Virus record (IMG/VR): IMGVR_UViG_3300042449_000918
Coordinates: 1 to 23,404 of that record
Length of the DNA stretch: 23,404 bases
Direction: 5' to 3' (one strand)
DNA from: a virus
In this document: positions 21,588 through 23,404 of the stretch, one piece after another
Position numbering within the stretch: position 1 is the stretch's first letter
Layout of the letters: every line of letters starts with the position of its first letter
Notes under the pieces: generated by a model
Databases searched by the model: none
What the model was told of the DNA's origin: nothing
What the model saw: only the letters and a program-made list of their open reading frames with translations
Position numbers and translations under genes: made by a program

Positions 21588-23282
21588 ATGGCAACTATAA
21601 TTAAAATTAAAACGTCCAGTGGCCTAGGTACGCCCGCTACAGCCAAAATCGGAGAGCTTTCATATTCATACGCTACAGGTGCTTATAACACATTAGGAGA
21701 CAAACTCTTTATTGGTGTTGGGCCAGTTGACGGTAACGGAGATGCCTCATCACAGGTTGTAATTGGCGGTAAGTATTTTACAGCAGCTTTAGATCATCAA
21801 CCAGGAGTTTTAACTGCTAGTTCAGCTATTATCGTTGATGCAAATAAAGCAGTAGATGAAATTATTGTAGGAAATAGTACAACAGTTGGCGGCGGAATTA
21901 AATTAAATGAAGGTACTAATAACGGTACTGATAATATTATAATTAAAGCTCCGAATACTTTAGCTGCAAGTTACACATTAACTTTACCACCAGATGATGG
22001 AACAATTGGCCAGTTTTTAAAGACAGACGGTTCTGGTGTTTTATCTTTTGCAACTGTTACTACAGATTTTACAATTGTCGGCGATACAGGCTCAGACAAT
22101 TTTGTTACAGGAGAAACTTTAGACTTTGAAGGTAATTCACAAGTTGTAACTGCCGTTTCAAATAATAAAGTATCTTTTTCAATTGCTAATAGTTCAATTG
22201 GCACAACACAGTTAACAGATGCTGGTGTTACAAACGTAAAATTAGCAAATTCTACAATCACATTAGGAAGTTCAACATTAACTTTAGGTTCAACAACAAC
22301 TGATATTGCAGGTATTACATCTTTAGTAGTAGATGACATTACAATTAATGGCCAAACAATCTCAACAACGGCTTCAAATAAAAATATTGAATTATCTCCT
22401 CACTCAACAGGAACAGTTACAGTTCCTTCAGGATATAAAGACAGAGCAGGATTTACAGATAACTCTTTAGCAAACAAAGCATACGTAGATTCAGTATCAC
22501 AAGGTTTAGATGTTAAAAATTCTGTTGAAGCAGCTACAACTACAAATTTATCAGCAACGTATTCAAACGGCACCGCAGGCGTAGGCGCTACATTAACTTT
22601 TGGTTCTGCTGTTACAACTTTAGATGGATACACACTTGTTAATGGTGATAGAATTTTAGTTAAAGACCAAACAAATGCTTTTGAAAATGGTATCTATACA
22701 AGAACATCATCTACAGTTTTCACAAGAGCCATTGATGCCGATACTTCAAGCGATTTATCTGGCGGAGTATTTGTATTCGTAGAACAAGGTACAGCAAATG
22801 GTGATAACGGTTATGTATTTACACACAACGGTGCACCAACAATAGGCACAACAAATTTACCTGTTTCTCAATTTTCTGGTGCAGGACAAATTACAGCAGG
22901 TGCTGCTTTAACAAAATCAGGCAATCAATTAGACGTAGCTGTAGATAATAGTTCAATAGAAATTACTACTGATGCTTTAAATGTAAAAGCTTTAGGTATT
23001 ACAAATGCTATGTTAGCAGGTTCTATTACAAGAAGCAAACTTGCAAATCCATTTATAAGATTAGCGGATGAATCTTCTACATTAGGACAAGTTTTCTTAG
23101 AAGATACTTTAGAATTTTTAGCAGGCGAAGGAATTAACACAACAGTATCACAAAATAGAATAACAATATCAGGAGAATTAGCAACTTCAGCAAACGCAGG
23201 TGTTGCCTTTTTCCCTACTGCAAACTTTTTAGTTACAAGTGGTTCAGTAGCAATAACAACAATAGACGGAGGAACATATTAA
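21588..23282 (+). CDS. Tail-fibre-like virion protein
   Basis: 564 residues. Starts with IIKIKTSSGLGTPATAKIGELSYSY (4-28), the usual N-terminal adaptor of marine T4-like fibres (GEL.YS). YTLTLPPDDGTIGQFLKTDG (129-148) is the very common fibre phrase, DGYTLVNGDRILVKDQTNAF (346-365) with NGIYTRTSS is a known fibre domain, and MLAGSITRSKL (475-485) repeats the motif of the protein at 5762-6649. The protein is rich in Thr, Ser, Ala and Gly with no Cys, as in trimeric fibres. It probably binds host surface or links fibre to baseplate. The TAA overlaps the next ATG by one base (TAATG). Confidence 0.85.
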   Translation: MATIIKIKTSSGLGTPATAKIGELSYSYATGAYNTLGDKLFIGVGPVDGNGDASSQVVIGGKYFTAALDHQPGVLTASSAIIVDANKAVDEIIVGNSTTVGGGIKLNEGTNNGTDNIIIKAPNTLAASYTLTLPPDDGTIGQFLKTDGSGVLSFATVTTDFTIVGDTGSDNFVTGETLDFEGNSQVVTAVSNNKVSFSIANSSIGTTQLTDAGVTNVKLANSTITLGSSTLTLGSTTTDIAGITSLVVDDITINGQTISTTASNKNIELSPHSTGTVTVPSGYKDRAGFTDNSLANKAYVDSVSQGLDVKNSVEAATTTNLSATYSNGTAGVGATLTFGSAVTTLDGYTLVNGDRILVKDQTNAFENGIYTRTSSTVFTRAIDADTSSDLSGGVFVFVEQGTANGDNGYVFTHNGAPTIGTTNLPVSQFSGAGQITAGAALTKSGNQLDVAVDNSSIEITTDALNVKALGITNAMLAGSITRSKLANPFIRLADESSTLGQVFLEDTLEFLAGEGINTTVSQNRITISGELATSANAGVAFFPTANFLVTSGSVAITTIDGGTY

Positions 23283-23404
23283 TGGCATTTTTAGCTTGGC
23301 ACATAATCGCAATACTTACAGTTATGGCCGGATCATTTTTGATTGGTTACAGTTTAGGCAAAAAAGAAGATAGAAGAAATTACAATTATATTGATAGATT
23401 AAAA
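23282..23404 (+). CDS. Membrane-anchored small protein (3' end outside window)
   Basis: 41 residues visible from the ATG at 23282, which overlaps the preceding stop by one base, so translation is probably coupled. Residues 2-25 (AFLAWHIIAILTVMAGSFLI) are one transmembrane helix, followed by a positively charged stretch KKEDRRNYNYIDRLK, which suggests an N-out/C-in anchor. The family is not recognised. A role as an inner-membrane protein expressed late is possible but not shown. Confidence 0.65.
   Translation, partial: MAFLAWHIIAILTVMAGSFLIGYSLGKKEDRRNYNYIDRLK

Noticed and set aside
1-23404. tRNA genes, CRISPR arrays, riboswitches
   Set aside because: No cloverleaf, spaced direct repeats or structured leader was found; intergenic gaps are below about 70 bases.

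Overview
The window looks like part of the genome of a T4-like marine myovirus (a relative of pelagiphages and cyanophages). The sequence is AT-rich, genes are packed end to end with tiny gaps or overlaps, and both flanks carry virion genes of kinds typical of marine T4-like phages: a giant DUF4815-type tail/baseplate protein, tail-fibre-like proteins with GSIT..KL repeats, and a DUF6447-like small protein. Perfect T4 late-promoter boxes (TATAAATA) sit just upstream of several genes. The host cannot be read from this window. A Pelagibacter-like or other AT-rich marine bacterium is only a guess from base composition and the likely relatives.

Layout. (1) 1-8399, plus strand: virion-structure block, with the DUF4815 protein (5' end outside the window), a small coiled-coil protein, a fibre-like protein, a protein with three internal repeats, and two small unknown proteins. 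(2) 8418-20665: an accessory island of 18 small enzyme genes in four alternating strand cassettes. Cassette A (+, 8418-12331): GT-A glycosyltransferase, methyltransferase-like protein, radical SAM core plus a separate Cys-rich C-terminal part, nitroreductase-like protein, second glycosyltransferase. Cassette B (-, 12321-15137): two GNAT-like acetyltransferases, a PP-loop ATP pyrophosphatase and a cupin/2OG-like oxygenase. Cassette C (+, 15167-18848): four putative 2OG-Fe(II) oxygenases and a membrane fatty-acid desaturase. Cassette D (-, 18837-20665): two more 2OG oxygenases and a GNAT-like protein. (3) 20724-23404, plus strand: virion genes resume (DUF6447-like, beta-sandwich, small fibre-associated protein, 564-residue fibre protein, start of a membrane-anchored protein).

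How it fits together. Four of the five blocks have a good late-promoter candidate at or near their start; the exception is cassette A, whose only exact box lies in its middle. The two divergent junctions each hold a plus and a minus TATAAATA box, and the two convergent junctions overlap by 11-12 bases with no room for a terminator. So the island is probably expressed late, with the virion genes. I count seven double-stranded beta-helix oxygenases (HxD...H...R), three GNAT-like proteins and two glycosyltransferases, but no obvious sugar-nucleotide synthesis genes and no obvious precursor peptide. The most economical inference is a late enzymatic modification system acting on virion/tail-fibre proteins, host-surface lipid or glycan, or small molecules. 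The substrate is not shown by the sequence.

No tRNA, rRNA, CRISPR array, insertion sequence, integrase or attachment site was seen. No intergenic stretch exceeds about 70 bases.
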